64,000 bases of DNA. Source: Marinobacter sp. S6332. GTDB taxonomy: Bacteria; Pseudomonadota; Gammaproteobacteria; Pseudomonadales; Oleiphilaceae. Below, one piece after another: positions 31,221 to 45,797 of the stretch; positions within the stretch are counted from its first letter, which is position 1, and each line of letters starts with the position of its first letter. Both the position numbers and the translations under genes were made by a program. Where the stretch lies: positions 1 through 64,000 of the forward strand of contig NZ_JALKAP010000008.1 in NCBI RefSeq assembly GCF_023016045.1, read 5' to 3'. Under the pieces are notes generated by a model that was not told the DNA's origin, did no database searches, and saw nothing but the letters and a program-made list of their open reading frames with translations.

Positions 31221-32544
31221 GCCCGTCCACGGGTATTCGTTTCCGGAGCCCTTGCTCTCACCGGTGAAAGCCATTTCTGGCTACCGGCAGCTTTGGGTCG
31301 CCCTCAGTGGCGGCCTTGACTCTACTCTTCTTTTGCACCTTGCTGCGCGCTGCCACTCCGGAGTGCGGGCAGTGCACATCAATCATCAGCTTCAGTCCAA
31401 CGCGGGCGAAACGGAAGCTTTCTGCGAGAACCTGTGCGCTGAACTTAATGTGCCTCTCACAATACGGCCGGTGTCAGTTGAGTTGGGCGCAGGCCCAGGT
31501 GAAGGGCTTGAGGAAGCTGCGCGCAAAGCTCGCTATAGTGTGTTTGAAGCGCTTCTTGAATCTGGCGATGTGTTGTTGATGGCTCACCATGGTGATGATC
31601 AGGCTGAAACAGTTCTGTTTAGAATGTTCCGTGGCAGCGGTGTGGCGGGCCTTGCGGGTATGCCTGAGAGTCGCCCGTTGGGTAAGGGTCGTTTGGCCCG
31701 GCCGTTGCTGGGTGTTGAGCGATCAGAGCTTGAACGCCAAGCCCAAAATGCTGGACTTTCATGGGTTGATGATCCCAGCAACACTGATACAAAGTTCGAC
31801 CGCAATTTTTTACGTTTAAGCATTCTACCGGCACTTAAAAAGCGCTGGCCCAGTTTGAACCAACGTTTGCGACACAGCGCTGAAGCCTGTTTCGAGAGCG
31901 ATTTTCTGAACCAACGGCTGGCGGAGTTGCAGTGGCAAACGATCGGAGGAGGAGAGCGGCGCCTGCCGGTTGTCGGGCTGAGTGCTCTTTCGCTCCCGGA
32001 GCAGACAAATCTTCTCCGCTGGTGGATCCGTCGGGCTGGATATTACCCTCCTTCGGTTAACAACTGGCCGCAGGTGCTGAAGGATCTATTGCTGGCAGCA
32101 GACGACCGGTCGCCGGAGCTGAGAACGAACAATTATAGCCTTCGACGTTTTCTGGGTGAGCTGTGCTTGGTTCCGGAATTTCAATCTTTACCCAAGACGC
32201 CCCTAAAGCTCCAGCCTGACCAAACGGTGCACTGGGCAGAGTGGACGATTCGGTTGAATCGGGTATCTACTGCGAAAGCGGACTTTCCGCCTATACGGAT
32301 ATGTACGAGGCAGGGGGGTGAGCGCGTTCGTTTTCACGTTGATGGCCGGTCTAAATCACTTAAAAAGTGGTTTCAGGAGCAAGCGCTTCCCCCTTGGGAA
32401 AGGGGGCGCCTGCCCTTGATTTTCGCGGGTGTAACGGGGCAAGAGGAACTCATTGCGATTGGCGATTTATGGTGTTCTGGGCAATACTGCGGAAGCGCCC
32501 CTGCCGTAGGCTTGCGGCTGATTGTAGAGCGGGATTGTGATTGA
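31204..32544 (+). CDS. tilS: tRNA(Ile)-lysidine synthase
   Basis: A 446-residue PP-loop ATPase that converts C34 of tRNA-Ile(CAU) to lysidine, changing both amino acid identity and codon reading. The PP-loop motif SGGLDS is at 35-40. The HHGDDQAET block and the C-terminal TilS substrate-binding domain are present. It starts with ATG inside the last codons of accA (17-base overlap), consistent with coupling. Confidence 0.94.
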   Translation: MIQGAEPVHGYSFPEPLLSPVKAISGYRQLWVALSGGLDSTLLLHLAARCHSGVRAVHINHQLQSNAGETEAFCENLCAELNVPLTIRPVSVELGAGPGEGLEEAARKARYSVFEALLESGDVLLMAHHGDDQAETVLFRMFRGSGVAGLAGMPESRPLGKGRLARPLLGVERSELERQAQNAGLSWVDDPSNTDTKFDRNFLRLSILPALKKRWPSLNQRLRHSAEACFESDFLNQRLAELQWQTIGGGERRLPVVGLSALSLPEQTNLLRWWIRRAGYYPPSVNNWPQVLKDLLLAADDRSPELRTNNYSLRRFLGELCLVPEFQSLPKTPLKLQPDQTVHWAEWTIRLNRVSTAKADFPPIRICTRQGGERVRFHVDGRSKSLKKWFQEQALPPWERGRLPLIFAGVTGQEELIAIGDLWCSGQYCGSAPAVGLRLIVERDCD

Positions 32545-32589
32545 GTCGCTAGGGGCTTTCTGGTAGTCTGGCGTCCCATCTTGAGATGA

Positions 32590-35118
<2,529 letters not shown>

Positions 35119-35141
35119 TCGTGTTTTAGCCCTGGTGGCAC

Positions 35142-35248
35142 GAGCAAGCTGGTAGGGCCTTACGAAACACGCTGTGAATACGTCCATGTACGCTTGGCTA
35201 CGCCATCCATGGCTTCGCACAGTTTCGTAAGGCCCTACCAGCTCGCTC
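35142..35248 (+). repeat. Copy 1 of a long-armed palindromic element with conserved two-hairpin core
   Basis: Left arm 35142-35168 and right arm 35222-35248 are 27-base complements with one mismatch. The core (35169-35221) begins ACGCTGTGAA and holds two small hairpins: TAC-GTCCAT-GTA (35179-35190) and GCCATCCATGGC (35202-35213). It lies in the 194-base gap between kdsA and eno. The arms do not match those of the other copies, but the core does. Confidence 0.8.
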
Positions 35249-35284
35249 TTGATCAAACCTTTATAAATGACCTTGAAATTGTAA

Positions 35285-36598
<1,314 letters not shown>

Positions 36599-36653
36599 GA
36601 ATAACAGCTTCCGTTTTGGCCTTTAATCCTTTAGATTTTAGGTAACAGAATGT

Positions 36654-36700
36654 TAAGGCCGTCGTTTTTTGAATGAAAATTCAATCACGACGGCCTTTTT
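36654..36700 (+). terminator. Enolase terminator with nested GAAA hairpin
   Basis: The outer stem AAGGCCGTCGT with ACGACGGCCTT encloses an inner stem TTGAAT-GAAA-ATTCAA with a GNRA-type tetraloop. The run after the stem is TTTTTG. This is a typical intrinsic terminator for eno. Confidence 0.85.
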
Positions 36701-36805
36701 GTCCAATTAGTTAGAAGAATTTGTTGCGAATCTACTCTAAGGTCTATACTTACCACTCGGTGTATGATTTTTGATCGTTTTAACCCCTGAACGGAATCGG
36801 TATTA

Positions 36806-37078
36806 ATGAAGTTGCTCTGGGCTTTCATGGTTGTTCTCATTCTCCTTCTGCAGGTGCGCCTGTGGGTTGGGGAGGGCAGCTTTGCGCAGGTCTGGACGTT
36901 GGAGCAGTCAATTGCCGAGCAGCGAGGGGAGAATGCTGAGCTGTCCACACGCAATGCGCGTTTGTATGCGGAGGTGCGTAACCTTCGTAATGAGCAAGGT
37001 GCGGTGGAAGAGCGAGCTCGGATGAATCTGGGGTTGATTCGCAATGATGAGACTTTCTTTCTTGTCGTTGAGCAGTGA
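36806..37078 (+). CDS. ftsB: Cell division protein FtsB
   Basis: A 90-residue bitopic membrane protein. Residues 3-20 form the membrane helix, followed by a periplasmic coiled coil (about 28-68). It bridges FtsQ and FtsL in the divisome. The position between eno and ispD is the conserved one. Its ATG follows a 207-base gap that contains the eno terminator. Confidence 0.93.
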   Translation: MKLLWAFMVVLILLLQVRLWVGEGSFAQVWTLEQSIAEQRGENAELSTRNARLYAEVRNLRNEQGAVEERARMNLGLIRNDETFFLVVEQ

Positions 37079-37096
37079 CTTTTTAATTTGAGCACA

Positions 37097-37206
37097 GAGC
37101 GGCAGGGAAGTTCTTTCCAAGACACGCTATGAACACTTCCCTGTGCGCTTGACGGTGGCCATCCTTGGCCACCGACAGTCTTGGAAAGAACTTCCCTGCC
37201 ACTCTC
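37097..37206 (+). repeat. Copy 2 of the long-armed palindromic element
   Basis: Left arm 37097-37124 and right arm 37179-37206 are 28-base complements with one mismatch. The core contains CAC-TTCCCT-GTG (37135-37146) and GGCCATCCTTGGCC (37158-37171, extendable to CGGTGGCC/GGCCACCG). It fills most of the ftsB-ispD gap and ends 21 bases before the ispD ATG. The core aligns base for base with copy 1, while the arms are unrelated. Confidence 0.85.
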
Positions 37207-37227
37207 TCAACAACGTGCGTAACTCTC

Positions 37228-37929
37228 ATGAGTGACTCTAAACTCTGGTTGATTGTTCCCGCCGCAGGCATTGGTCAGCGCATGCAGGCTGAATGCCCCA
37301 AGCAGTACCTCCGTATTAACAATCGTTTTATTCTGGATATCACACTGTCGCGATTGTTGGATACCGGTCGTTTTACCGGCTGCATGGTTCCGTTGAATGC
37401 GTCAGATCATTGGTGGCCAGAATCAGATGCGAGTAATGATAATCGTATTCAGACCTGTAGCGGCGGCGCGGAGCGGGCGGATTCTGTGCTCTCGGCACTG
37501 CACGCTCTCAAAGAACAGGTGGCTGCCGATGACTGGGTGCTGGTTCACGATGCGGCTCGTCCTTGTGTTCACCCGGCCGATCTTGCGAATCTTGTTTCAA
37601 CACTGGCGGAACATCCTGTAGGTGGCCTGTTGGCGGCTCCGGTTGCGGATACGCTTAAAAGGGCGGATTCCGGTGGTTTACCTGAAGTTTCTGAAACGGT
37701 GGATCGTAGCCAGCTTTGGCGAGCGCTTACGCCGCAGATGTTCCGTTATTCTATGTTGGTTTCGGCGTTGGAGACTGCTCTGCAAGAGAAGCAGCCAGTT
37801 ACGGATGAGTCCTCTGCGATGGAGTTTTCCGGTAATATGCCAGTTCTGGTGGAAGGTCGGCCGGATAATATCAAGATTACTGTACCTGCTGATCTGGATC
37901 TTGCCGGCTTTATTCTTAGTCGGTTCTGA
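37228..37929 (+). CDS. ispD: 2-C-methyl-D-erythritol 4-phosphate cytidylyltransferase
   Basis: A 233-residue MEP-pathway enzyme that couples MEP with CTP. The motifs [10 protein letters not shown] and PKQYL near the N-terminus, and the VHDAARPCV block, are diagnostic. I chose the ATG at 37228; an in-frame extension upstream would run into the palindromic repeat and add non-homologous residues. ispF follows 26 bases later, the usual pair. Confidence 0.95.
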   Translation: MSDSKLWLIVPAAGIGQRMQAECPKQYLRINNRFILDITLSRLLDTGRFTGCMVPLNASDHWWPESDASNDNRIQTCSGGAERADSVLSALHALKEQVAADDWVLVHDAARPCVHPADLANLVSTLAEHPVGGLLAAPVADTLKRADSGGLPEVSETVDRSQLWRALTPQMFRYSMLVSALETALQEKQPVTDESSAMEFSGNMPVLVEGRPDNIKITVPADLDLAGFILSRF

Positions 37930-37955
37930 GTTTTCTGGTTTTCCCGGAGTTGTTT

Positions 37956-38435
37956 ATGCGAATTGGTCAGGGCTTTGATGTTCATGCCTTCGGCGAAGGC
38001 AATGCCGTTATTCTTGGTGGTGTTTCCATTCCTTACAAGCAGGGCCTGAAAGCCCATTCTGATGGCGATGTGTTGCTGCATGCTTTAGCAGATGCTCTGT
38101 TGGGTGCGGTTGCTCTGGGGGACATTGGTCACTTGTTCCCGGACACAAGTAATGAATGGGCTGGAGCTGATAGCCGAGATTTGTTGCGTCGGGTTATGGC
38201 CCGAGTAAGCGAGGAGGGTTTTTCGGTGCTCAATGTTGATACAACGATTATCGCGCAAGCGCCTAAGATGGCTCCACACGTTGAGGCTATGCGGTTAAAT
38301 ATTGCGGAGGATCTGGGCATTCCCGCCAGCCGTGTAAGTGTTAAAGCAACCACCAGTGAACGTCTTGGTTTTACCGGCCGAGGAGAAGGTATTGCTTGTC
38401 AGGCCGTTTGTTTGCTTGAGCCGGTGGCCTCTTGA
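37956..38435 (+). CDS. ispF: 2-C-methyl-D-erythritol 2,4-cyclodiphosphate synthase
   Basis: A 159-residue trimeric MEP-pathway enzyme that closes CDP-ME2P to MEcPP. The zinc ligands sit in [10 protein letters not shown], and [11 protein letters not shown] is conserved. The ATG at 37956 has GGAG about 8 bases upstream; an in-frame TTG two codons earlier is unlikely. The stop overlaps the next start (TTGA). Confidence 0.95.
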   Translation: MRIGQGFDVHAFGEGNAVILGGVSIPYKQGLKAHSDGDVLLHALADALLGAVALGDIGHLFPDTSNEWAGADSRDLLRRVMARVSEEGFSVLNVDTTIIAQAPKMAPHVEAMRLNIAEDLGIPASRVSVKATTSERLGFTGRGEGIACQAVCLLEPVAS

Positions 38436-39532
38436 GCGGTACAAATAGTGGCGTGAGAAGCTGGCGGTTGGACTGGCCAGTATCCGGAGGTAAGCGCGTA
38501 GCCAGTGCCCAGTTGAAGACTGCCCCGGAAGATTTTCGGGTAAGTGAGGTGTTGGAGGAATTCGCGGAGCAAGCGAAGCCGTTCGGATCTAGTGGTGTTG
38601 CTGGAGATGGGGAGCACCTGTGTTTGTATATCGAAAAAACCGGAGATAACACGGAATTTGTGGCTGGAGAGCTCGCAAATTTGGCTGGCTGTCGGTCTTT
38701 TGATGTGGGGTTCTGTGGGCTTAAGGATAGACACGCGGTTACCAGACAATGGTTCAGCATTTACCGCCCCGGTATGATGGACGAGGATGCTGCTCTGATT
38801 GAGCGCGTATCTGAGCGCTGGCCTGTAAGGTCCGCCTACCGTAGTGTGCGTAAGTTGCGTCGTGGCGATCACCAAGGTAATCACTTTGTGATTATGCTAC
38901 GGCAGGTAGGAGCCGAGCGTGACATGATTGAAAGCGCCCTTGCTCGTCTTAAGGCACAGGGTGCTCCCAACTATTTTGGCCCTCAGCGTTTCGGTTTTGC
39001 CGGTGGCAATCTGGATCGGGCCGTTCATATTGATCCTTCCACATTGAACCGCCGTAGCGGGCAAGGTAAGCGTAGAGGGCGAGGGCCAAATAGGTCTGGC
39101 GGTGGCAGAGACGGGCGGAAAAACGTATTGTACTTTTCGGCTGCCCGCTCTTGGTTATTTAACGAAGTTCTTGCCTCTCGGGTCGCTGACGGCAGTTGGC
39201 GCAGCCCAATGCCGGGAGAGCCACTAGACATTGCAACTGGCCCGTTATGGGGTGATGGCGGTACTAATGCTGTTGGTGAGGTTGAGCTGCGAGAGCGGCA
39301 AGTTGTAGCCCAGACACCCGATTTAGCTTCGTTGTTTCTAACGACCCGAATGAAGCCAGAGCGCCGTTCTCTGGTGTCTATGCCACAGAATTTTAGCTGG
39401 CTCTGGCTGGACGACGGTGGTTTGGAACTGGAGTTTTTTCTGGAACCGGGGCAGTACGCGACCACGGTTTTGAGTGATATTTTTGAGCTTGAGGACATGA
39501 GCCTCGGCCAACATAACAAACAACACGGCTAG
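38432..39532 (+). CDS. truD: tRNA pseudouridine(13) synthase TruD
   Basis: A 366-residue pseudouridine synthase acting on U13 of tRNA-Glu. The family motif [12 protein letters not shown] contains the catalytic Asp99. A TruD-specific insertion region lies near the middle. The start is uncertain: TTG at 38432 overlaps the ispF stop (TTGA), while an in-frame GTG at 38453 would also give a full catalytic domain. Confidence 0.92.
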   Translation: MSGTNSGVRSWRLDWPVSGGKRVASAQLKTAPEDFRVSEVLEEFAEQAKPFGSSGVAGDGEHLCLYIEKTGDNTEFVAGELANLAGCRSFDVGFCGLKDRHAVTRQWFSIYRPGMMDEDAALIERVSERWPVRSAYRSVRKLRRGDHQGNHFVIMLRQVGAERDMIESALARLKAQGAPNYFGPQRFGFAGGNLDRAVHIDPSTLNRRSGQGKRRGRGPNRSGGGRDGRKNVLYFSAARSWLFNEVLASRVADGSWRSPMPGEPLDIATGPLWGDGGTNAVGEVELRERQVVAQTPDLASLFLTTRMKPERRSLVSMPQNFSWLWLDDGGLELEFFLEPGQYATTVLSDIFELEDMSLGQHNKQHG

Positions 39533-39594
39533 ACTGCGTTCCCCGAGAAAACAATGGTCCGCAAGGTTTGGTTAGCGATTTATTGGAGAGCGCT

Positions 39595-40365
39595 GTGCGT
39601 ATTCTGTTGTCAAACGATGATGGTGTTCATTCACCAGGGCTGATCGCCCTATATGAAGGCCTCAAAGGTCTGGGTGATCTTGAAGTAGTCGCACCGGATA
39701 GGGATCACAGCGGAGCGAGCAACGCTTTAACGCTTAATCGGCCCTTAACGGTTGAACAACATCCCAATGGTTTCCGTTCCATCGACGGCACGCCAACAGA
39801 TTGTGTGCATCTTGCAGTTAATGGTTTGTTTTCAAAGCCTTTTGATCGTGTGGTTTCTGGTATCAATACCCACGCTAATTTGGGTGACGATATTATTTAT
39901 TCCGGCACCGTTGCGGCAGCCACAGAGGGCCGCCATCTCGGGTTGCCAGCTATTGCCGTTTCCTTAGTGAGTGAGGGCCGCAACCATTATGATACGGCTG
40001 CCAGAGTTGTGCGCATGCTTCTCGAAGGCGAGCGTCCGCTTGTGTTGGGGCCGCGCTCCATCCTCAATGTGAATGTACCGGATGTGCCTTGGGAAGAACT
40101 GGCGGGCTTTCGGGTTACCCGATTGGGGGATCGTGAGCGTGCTGAAGGTGCGGTTCCTATGACCTGTCCGAGAGGCAAAGAACGCTATTGGATTGGGGCA
40201 GCAGGCAAAGGCGGCGATGCAGGTCCCGGAACTGACTTTCATGCGGTTGCACAAGGCTATGTGTCGCTTACCCCGGTACACATCGATATGACCCGCCACG
40301 AAGCCTTGGTGTCTCTCCGTTCCTGGGTGGACTCCCTTCAGGCCTCCATGGGGGATGGTGCGTGA
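39595..40365 (+). CDS. surE: 5'-nucleotidase/survival protein SurE
   Basis: A 256-residue metal-dependent phosphatase that acts on nucleoside monophosphates. The motif [13 protein letters not shown] holds the metal-binding Asp pair, followed by [19 protein letters not shown]. The GTG at 39595 is preceded by GGAGAG at the right distance. An in-frame TTG 27 bases upstream has no site. The stop overlaps the pcm GTG. Confidence 0.95.
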   Translation: MRILLSNDDGVHSPGLIALYEGLKGLGDLEVVAPDRDHSGASNALTLNRPLTVEQHPNGFRSIDGTPTDCVHLAVNGLFSKPFDRVVSGINTHANLGDDIIYSGTVAAATEGRHLGLPAIAVSLVSEGRNHYDTAARVVRMLLEGERPLVLGPRSILNVNVPDVPWEELAGFRVTRLGDRERAEGAVPMTCPRGKERYWIGAAGKGGDAGPGTDFHAVAQGYVSLTPVHIDMTRHEALVSLRSWVDSLQASMGDGA

Positions 40366-41018
40366 GTGGTGAGCTTCAAGGCATAGGGATGACCTCTCGG
40401 CGCACGCGTATGCGTTTGGTGCAGCGTCTCAAAGAGTCAGGTATCGAATCAGATCGGGTACTGGAAGTCATGGGGGAGGTACCACGTCATATTTTCCTTG
40501 ATGAGGCATTGTCGCACCGGGCTTATGAAGACACGGCACTGCCAATCGGCTATGGGCAGACGCTATCGCAGCCATATATTGTGGCACGCATGACTGAGCT
40601 ACTGCTTCGGCACCAGCCAGATAAAGTATTGGAGTTGGGCACCGGATCTGGCTATCAAACAGCTGTGCTATCCCAGCTTTTTGATCAAATTTATAGTGTA
40701 GAGCGGATCAAACCACTTCAGGATCGTGCTCGGGATCGCTTGCGGCAGCTCAGCATCCGAAATGTCATGCTCAAGCATGCTGATGGTGGCATGGGGTGGC
40801 CTGAACGAGGCCCGTTTGACGGCATTATTGTTACTGCCGCACCTATGGAGGTTCCTGCGGAGCTTTTGGACCAGCTTGCTGATGGCGGCGTGTTGGTTGC
40901 GCCTGTTGGGGAAGAGCATCAGGTGCTTGTTGAAGTGATACGAAACGGCGATAAGTTTGATCGACGAGAGCTGGAGCCCGTCCGTTTCGTTCCTTTGCTT
41001 GGCGGGGTTGTCCGTTGA
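40362..41018 (+). CDS. pcm: Protein-L-isoaspartate O-methyltransferase
   Basis: A 218-residue SAM-dependent repair enzyme for isoaspartyl residues in aged proteins. The motif [14 protein letters not shown] is motif I of the methyltransferase fold; [11 protein letters not shown] is the family signature. The GTG start overlaps the surE stop (GTGA), and its own stop overlaps the next TTG, giving a chain of four overlapping genes from ispF. Confidence 0.95.
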   Translation: MSGELQGIGMTSRRTRMRLVQRLKESGIESDRVLEVMGEVPRHIFLDEALSHRAYEDTALPIGYGQTLSQPYIVARMTELLLRHQPDKVLELGTGSGYQTAVLSQLFDQIYSVERIKPLQDRARDRLRQLSIRNVMLKHADGGMGWPERGPFDGIIVTAAPMEVPAELLDQLADGGVLVAPVGEEHQVLVEVIRNGDKFDRRELEPVRFVPLLGGVVR

Positions 41019-42013
41019 TTAGTCCGCAACAGGGGGGGGTAGTTGAAGGTGCCGGCCGCAAACAGCATCCCGCCTCGGTGTTCTTGAGAGGGATGGCAAT
41101 GGGAGCAGCGGATATTGTCCCCGGCGTATCCGGCGGCACCATAGCGTTCATTACAGGTATTTACTTCCGGCTTCTGGAGGCTGTTAACGCGGTTCCCGGT
41201 GCAGTGTTCAGGGATTTATTTAAAGGCAATTTAAGAGCATTTTGGCAGTCGTGCGATGGTGGTTTTCTCGCCACTCTCCTGCTGGGTATTCTTTTGAGCA
41301 TTGCCACGCTGGCCTCTGGAATCACCTACATGCTGGCTGAGTATCCCATTTTGATCTGGAGTTTTTTCTTTGGGTTGATTCTTGCCTCTGTTTGGCATGT
41401 CGGACGCCAGGCTCGGCATTATCGAGCATCGCTGCTCGCTCCCCTCATTTTAGGTGTTGTGGTTGCCTGGTGGATCACGACCTTGACTGTTGGGCAGCTT
41501 AACCCGTCAGCAATGACGTTTTTTGCAGCTGGCGCTGTGGCAATATGCGCGATGATTTTGCCCGGTATCTCAGGGAGCTTCATTCTGGTTATTATTGGAA
41601 TGTATGCACCGGTTCTTGCAGCGATAAAATCCCTTGATATCGCTTATTTGTTACTGTTTATGGCAGGCTGTTTAGTGGGACTGTTGTCGGTTGCAAGGCT
41701 CATAACTTGGGCTTTTCATAAGTTTCATGACCACGTGCTGGCGCTGCTTACGGGCTTTATGATTGGTGCCTTGAACAAAGTCTGGCCATGGAAGGAAACC
41801 TTAAGTTGGCGAACCAGCAGTTCGGGCGAACAGGTACCCTTAAGTGAGATTAGCGTCAGCCCTTGGGCATTTGCGGATCTCACCCACCAGGATCCGGAAA
41901 TTTTCATGGCGCTTGTTATGGCTGGCGTGGGTATTGGGCTTGTTTTGCTTGTTGAATGGCTAGGTGAGCGCTACTCGCAAGCAAAGCTGCCGGTAAGCGA
42001 TAACCCTCGCTAA
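41015..42013 (+). CDS. DUF368/PopT-type undecaprenyl-phosphate translocase
   Basis: A 332-residue polytopic membrane protein with about 8-9 helices and the DUF368 signature [17 protein letters not shown] near residue 30. Work on this family (PopT) assigns recycling of undecaprenyl phosphate across the inner membrane. The start is TTG at 41015 overlapping the pcm stop. The insertion of a membrane gene between pcm and nlpD differs from E. coli but is common in Pseudomonas relatives. Confidence 0.87.
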   Translation: MISPQQGGVVEGAGRKQHPASVFLRGMAMGAADIVPGVSGGTIAFITGIYFRLLEAVNAVPGAVFRDLFKGNLRAFWQSCDGGFLATLLLGILLSIATLASGITYMLAEYPILIWSFFFGLILASVWHVGRQARHYRASLLAPLILGVVVAWWITTLTVGQLNPSAMTFFAAGAVAICAMILPGISGSFILVIIGMYAPVLAAIKSLDIAYLLLFMAGCLVGLLSVARLITWAFHKFHDHVLALLTGFMIGALNKVWPWKETLSWRTSSSGEQVPLSEISVSPWAFADLTHQDPEIFMALVMAGVGIGLVLLVEWLGERYSQAKLPVSDNPR

Positions 42014-42018
42014 AACGG

Positions 42019-42077
42019 TGTTACCTTTTCAGGCATACCTTTGTTTCCACCCGTAACAAAGGCTATGCCGGGTAACA
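42019..42077 (+). terminator. Long two-part hairpin after the DUF368 gene
   Basis: The outer stem TGTTACC (42019-42025) pairs with GGGTAACA (42070-42077). The inner stem GGCATACCTTTGTT (42032-42045) pairs with AACAAAGGCTATGCC (42055-42069) with one bulge. No T-run follows, so it may act as a 3' end stabiliser, not as a standard terminator. Confidence 0.45.
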
Positions 42078-42214
42078 GAGATGGCCAGTGAGTAACTTGG
42101 TTTTGTTCCCAAAATGTGCAATAAATTAGCGGGTTACTTTTGAAACTTCAGGATCTTCTTTGATCAGATTCAGAGCCTGCACAGATTAATTATAAACGGG
42201 CCGGTGGTATTGCT

Positions 42215-43120
42215 GTGAGACTGTTACGTGGTCCAGCTCAAGCCGCGTTGTCGGCTTTTCCGCGGTTCCTTTTTGGTGCCCTGCGTCCCTTGTGGGTTTC
42301 TAAAAACGGTAAGTTCTGGGTTTTTCTGCTCCCATTTTTGCTTCTATCCAGTGCGATGAGTGGCTGCAACACTCAAGCAATTCATCAGGATGATATATAC
42401 AACCCGCCGGTTTACTGGGGACGCCACGTGGTGCGCCAGGGCGAGACGCTGTACGGTATTGCCTGGACCTACGGCCGCGATTACAAAGAGCTGGGAAGCG
42501 CCAATGGGATCAGCCCGCCGTGGACTATTCGGCCTGGTCAGGTGCTGCGTTTAGATCTGCGCGGAAAGGCACAGCCAAGCAATAAATCAAGTACAACGGC
42601 GCGGGCTTCTCGGCCGACTGCGACGACTACTGCAAGGTCGCCACGGGCAAAACCACCTGTGCCAACACCGCAAAACTCTCGAAAACCTGCTGTTACCCGC
42701 AAGCCTGACACCTCTGCACCCTTGGCCTCCAGAACCCAAACGGTAGCCAACATTCCATGGCGTTGGCCGCACTCTGGCACCGTAATTGCTAGTTATTCAG
42801 CATCCGGAAAAGTCAACAAAGGCGTTGATATTGCCGGGAAAGCCGGGGATGCTGTAAGAGCTGCCGCAGACGGGAGTGTGGTCTACGCGGGCAACGGTTT
42901 GCTTGGTTATGGTAATTTGATTATTGTGAATCATAACGAACGATACCTGAGCGCTTACGCGCACAACCGGAAGATTTTGGTAAGCGAAGGAGAGGGGGTT
43001 AAAGCCGGTCAGGTTATAGCAGAGCTTGGCAGCAGTGGTGCAGAAAGGCCGATGCTACATTTTGAAATTCGAAAAAATGGAAATCCGGTCGATCCAACCC
43101 ATTATTTGCCGCCACGCTAG
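42215..43120 (+). CDS. nlpD: Murein hydrolase activator NlpD
   Basis: A 301-residue outer-membrane lipoprotein. The signal peptide ends in SAMSGC. A LysM domain (about 66-110) binds murein, a Ser/Thr/Pro-rich linker follows (about 118-180), and a LytM/M23 domain forms the C-terminus (about 185-300). Two of the metal ligands of active LytM enzymes are missing (NKGVD in place of H-x-G-x-D, and MLHFE in place of HLHFE). This is as expected for the amidase activator NlpD. It precedes rpoS, and the rpoS promoter is often inside nlpD in this group. Confidence 0.92.
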   Translation: MRLLRGPAQAALSAFPRFLFGALRPLWVSKNGKFWVFLLPFLLLSSAMSGCNTQAIHQDDIYNPPVYWGRHVVRQGETLYGIAWTYGRDYKELGSANGISPPWTIRPGQVLRLDLRGKAQPSNKSSTTARASRPTATTTARSPRAKPPVPTPQNSRKPAVTRKPDTSAPLASRTQTVANIPWRWPHSGTVIASYSASGKVNKGVDIAGKAGDAVRAAADGSVVYAGNGLLGYGNLIIVNHNERYLSAYAHNRKILVSEGEGVKAGQVIAELGSSGAERPMLHFEIRKNGNPVDPTHYLPPR

Positions 43121-43272
43121 TTATAACTACGGCACTACAAATAAGAAAAAATGGTGGCAAGGGTGTTTAAGCTAGCCATTGAAGACGTCCTGAAAGAAAT
43201 GAAATAACCAATGTCCGCAACAATAAAAAGTATCGGGCAAAATCCAGGATTATTGAAAGGCGGTGCAAAGAT

Positions 43273-44271
<999 letters not shown>

Positions 44272-44290
44272 TTTTTCCTTCCCTTCACTC

Positions 44291-44328
44291 AAAGCGCTGG
44301 CCATGTTTCATGGCTGGCGCTTTTTGTT
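44291..44328 (+). terminator. rpoS intrinsic terminator
   Basis: A 15-bp stem (AAAGCGCTGGCCATG at 44291-44305 with CATGGCTGGCGCTTT ending at 44323), with two G-U pairs and a TTT loop, is followed by a T-rich stretch. It is 20 bases after the rpoS stop. Confidence 0.88.
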
Positions 44329-44490
44329 TTGGGCGTTAGGAAAAACAACTCTAAAAAAGTATCCCAGCAAATGAGAACCAGACGGCGCTTTGTCCCAATA
44401 AGACATTGTTACAATAGGTAAGTCGGGAGCTAAGGATCTGTACCCGGCGACGAATGAACTCTCATAATAATGACTGAAAAGGAAAGGACT

Positions 44491-45063
44491 ATGAAGAAGG
44501 CGTTTTTGACGAGCTTTGCATCCCTGATGCTTGCAGCCACACTCTCAGCTCCTGCTTCGGCGCTAACGGTTGGCGGTGTCGACGTCCCGGATACCTATAC
44601 TGCTGGCAGCACCGAGCTTCAATTGAATGGCGCTGGCACACGCTCCAAGTTTTTCATGGATCTGTATGTCGGTAGCCTTTATGTGTCTCAGATGCAGAAA
44701 GATGGCAACGCCGTAGTTGAAGCTGATGAGCCTCAGGCGATCACACTGCATATTACATCAGGGATGATCACCAGTGATCGTATGACTGAAGCAACTATGG
44801 AAGGGTTTGAAGCTTCAACTGATGGTGATATGTCTTCGGTTAAAGCAGAAATCGACCAGTTTATGTCAGTGTTTAAAGAAGAAATCAAAGAGGGCGACGT
44901 ATTTGATCTAGTATACGTGCCAAACGAAGGCGTAAAAGTCCTGAAAAACGGTGAACAAAAGGACACTGTGGGTGACCTAGCCTTCAAAAAAGCCTTGTTT
45001 GGCATTTGGCTTTCTGACGATCCTGCGCAGAAGAGCCTGAAAGAAGAGATGCTGGGTCAGTAG
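44491..45063 (+). CDS. Chalcone isomerase-like periplasmic protein
   Basis: A 190-residue protein with a signal peptide (MKKAFLTSF to about residue 24, ending near ASA). The mature domain begins with VGGVDVPDTY and holds the KFFMDLYVGSLYV block, the pattern of the chalcone-isomerase-like fold found in many marine bacteria. It almost certainly has no chalcone isomerase activity; fatty-acid binding is one suggestion for related proteins. GGAAAGG before the ATG at 44491 decides against an earlier in-frame start at 44470. TACAAT at about 44409 is a candidate -10. Confidence 0.85.
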   Translation: MKKAFLTSFASLMLAATLSAPASALTVGGVDVPDTYTAGSTELQLNGAGTRSKFFMDLYVGSLYVSQMQKDGNAVVEADEPQAITLHITSGMITSDRMTEATMEGFEASTDGDMSSVKAEIDQFMSVFKEEIKEGDVFDLVYVPNEGVKVLKNGEQKDTVGDLAFKKALFGIWLSDDPAQKSLKEEMLGQ

Positions 45064-45082
45064 TAGAGCGGCGTCAGTACTT

Positions 45083-45116
45083 CATTAAAAAGCCGGCAGA
45101 AGCCGGCTTTTTAATG
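45083..45116. terminator. Bidirectional terminator
   Basis: A perfect 15-bp inverted repeat (45083-45097 with 45102-45116) with loop AGAA is flanked by A and T runs inside the stem, so it can act on both strands. It separates the convergent chalcone-isomerase-like gene and nth. Confidence 0.9.
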
Positions 45117-45130
45117 GGTAATGCGGTCGT

Positions 45131-45769
45131 TTACAAGTAGTCGTTTTTGTCCTTGAACTCGCATAGGTCTTCAATAATGCAGGCGCCGCATCTCGGCTTT
45201 CGTGCCACGCAGGTGTAGCGTCCATGCAGTATCAGCCAATGATGAGCGTCCATTAGAAATTCTTTTGGTACCAGCCGCATTAAGCGTTTTTCTACCTCCA
45301 ATACGTTTTTACCCGGTGCGATACCCGTGCGATTGGATACCCGGAAAATGTGAGTGTCTACTGCCATGGCGGCTTGCCCAAAAGCCGTGTTCAGCACTAC
45401 ATTTGCGGTTTTTCGGCCAACACCTGGCAAAGCTTCTAGATCTTCACGGTTATCAGGCACAACGCTGTCGTGCTTTTCGATCAGTATGCGGCAGGTTTTG
45501 ATAACGTTTTCGGCTTTGCTGTTAAACAGCCCGATGGTCTTTATGTAGCTCTTCAGTCCATCTACGCCTAGCGCCAGTATGGCTTCCGGGGTATTGGCTA
45601 CCGGGTAAAGCTTGTCTGTTGCTTTGTTAACACCAACATCAGTTGCTTGAGCAGAGAGTATAACGGCAATTAACAGTTCAAACGGGTTGCTGTAGTTCAG
45701 CTCTGTTGTCGGATGCGGATTGGCTTCCCGTAATCGAGAGAAGATTTCAATACGTTTGGCTTTGTTCAT
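45131..45769 (-). CDS. nth: Endonuclease III
   Basis: A 212-residue DNA glycosylase/AP lyase for oxidised pyrimidines. The helix-hairpin-helix LPGVGRKTANVVL contains catalytic Lys120, and VDTHIF contains Asp138, the same numbers as E. coli Nth. Four Cys near the C-terminus (CVARKPRCGACIIEDLC) bind the [4Fe-4S] cluster. It is the last gene of the rsx operon, 28 bases after rsxE, as in E. coli. Confidence 0.97.
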   Translation of the reverse strand: MNKAKRIEIFSRLREANPHPTTELNYSNPFELLIAVILSAQATDVGVNKATDKLYPVANTPEAILALGVDGLKSYIKTIGLFNSKAENVIKTCRILIEKHDSVVPDNREDLEALPGVGRKTANVVLNTAFGQAAMAVDTHIFRVSNRTGIAPGKNVLEVEKRLMRLVPKEFLMDAHHWLILHGRYTCVARKPRCGACIIEDLCEFKDKNDYL

Positions 45770-45797
45770 GGTGTTCCGTTATCGCTCTGCCGACAGA

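Noticed and set aside
37165..37227. Upstream extension of ispD through the palindromic repeat
   Set aside because: The extra residues come from the right arm of the repeat and are not expected in IspD; the ATG at 37228 gives the normal N-terminus.
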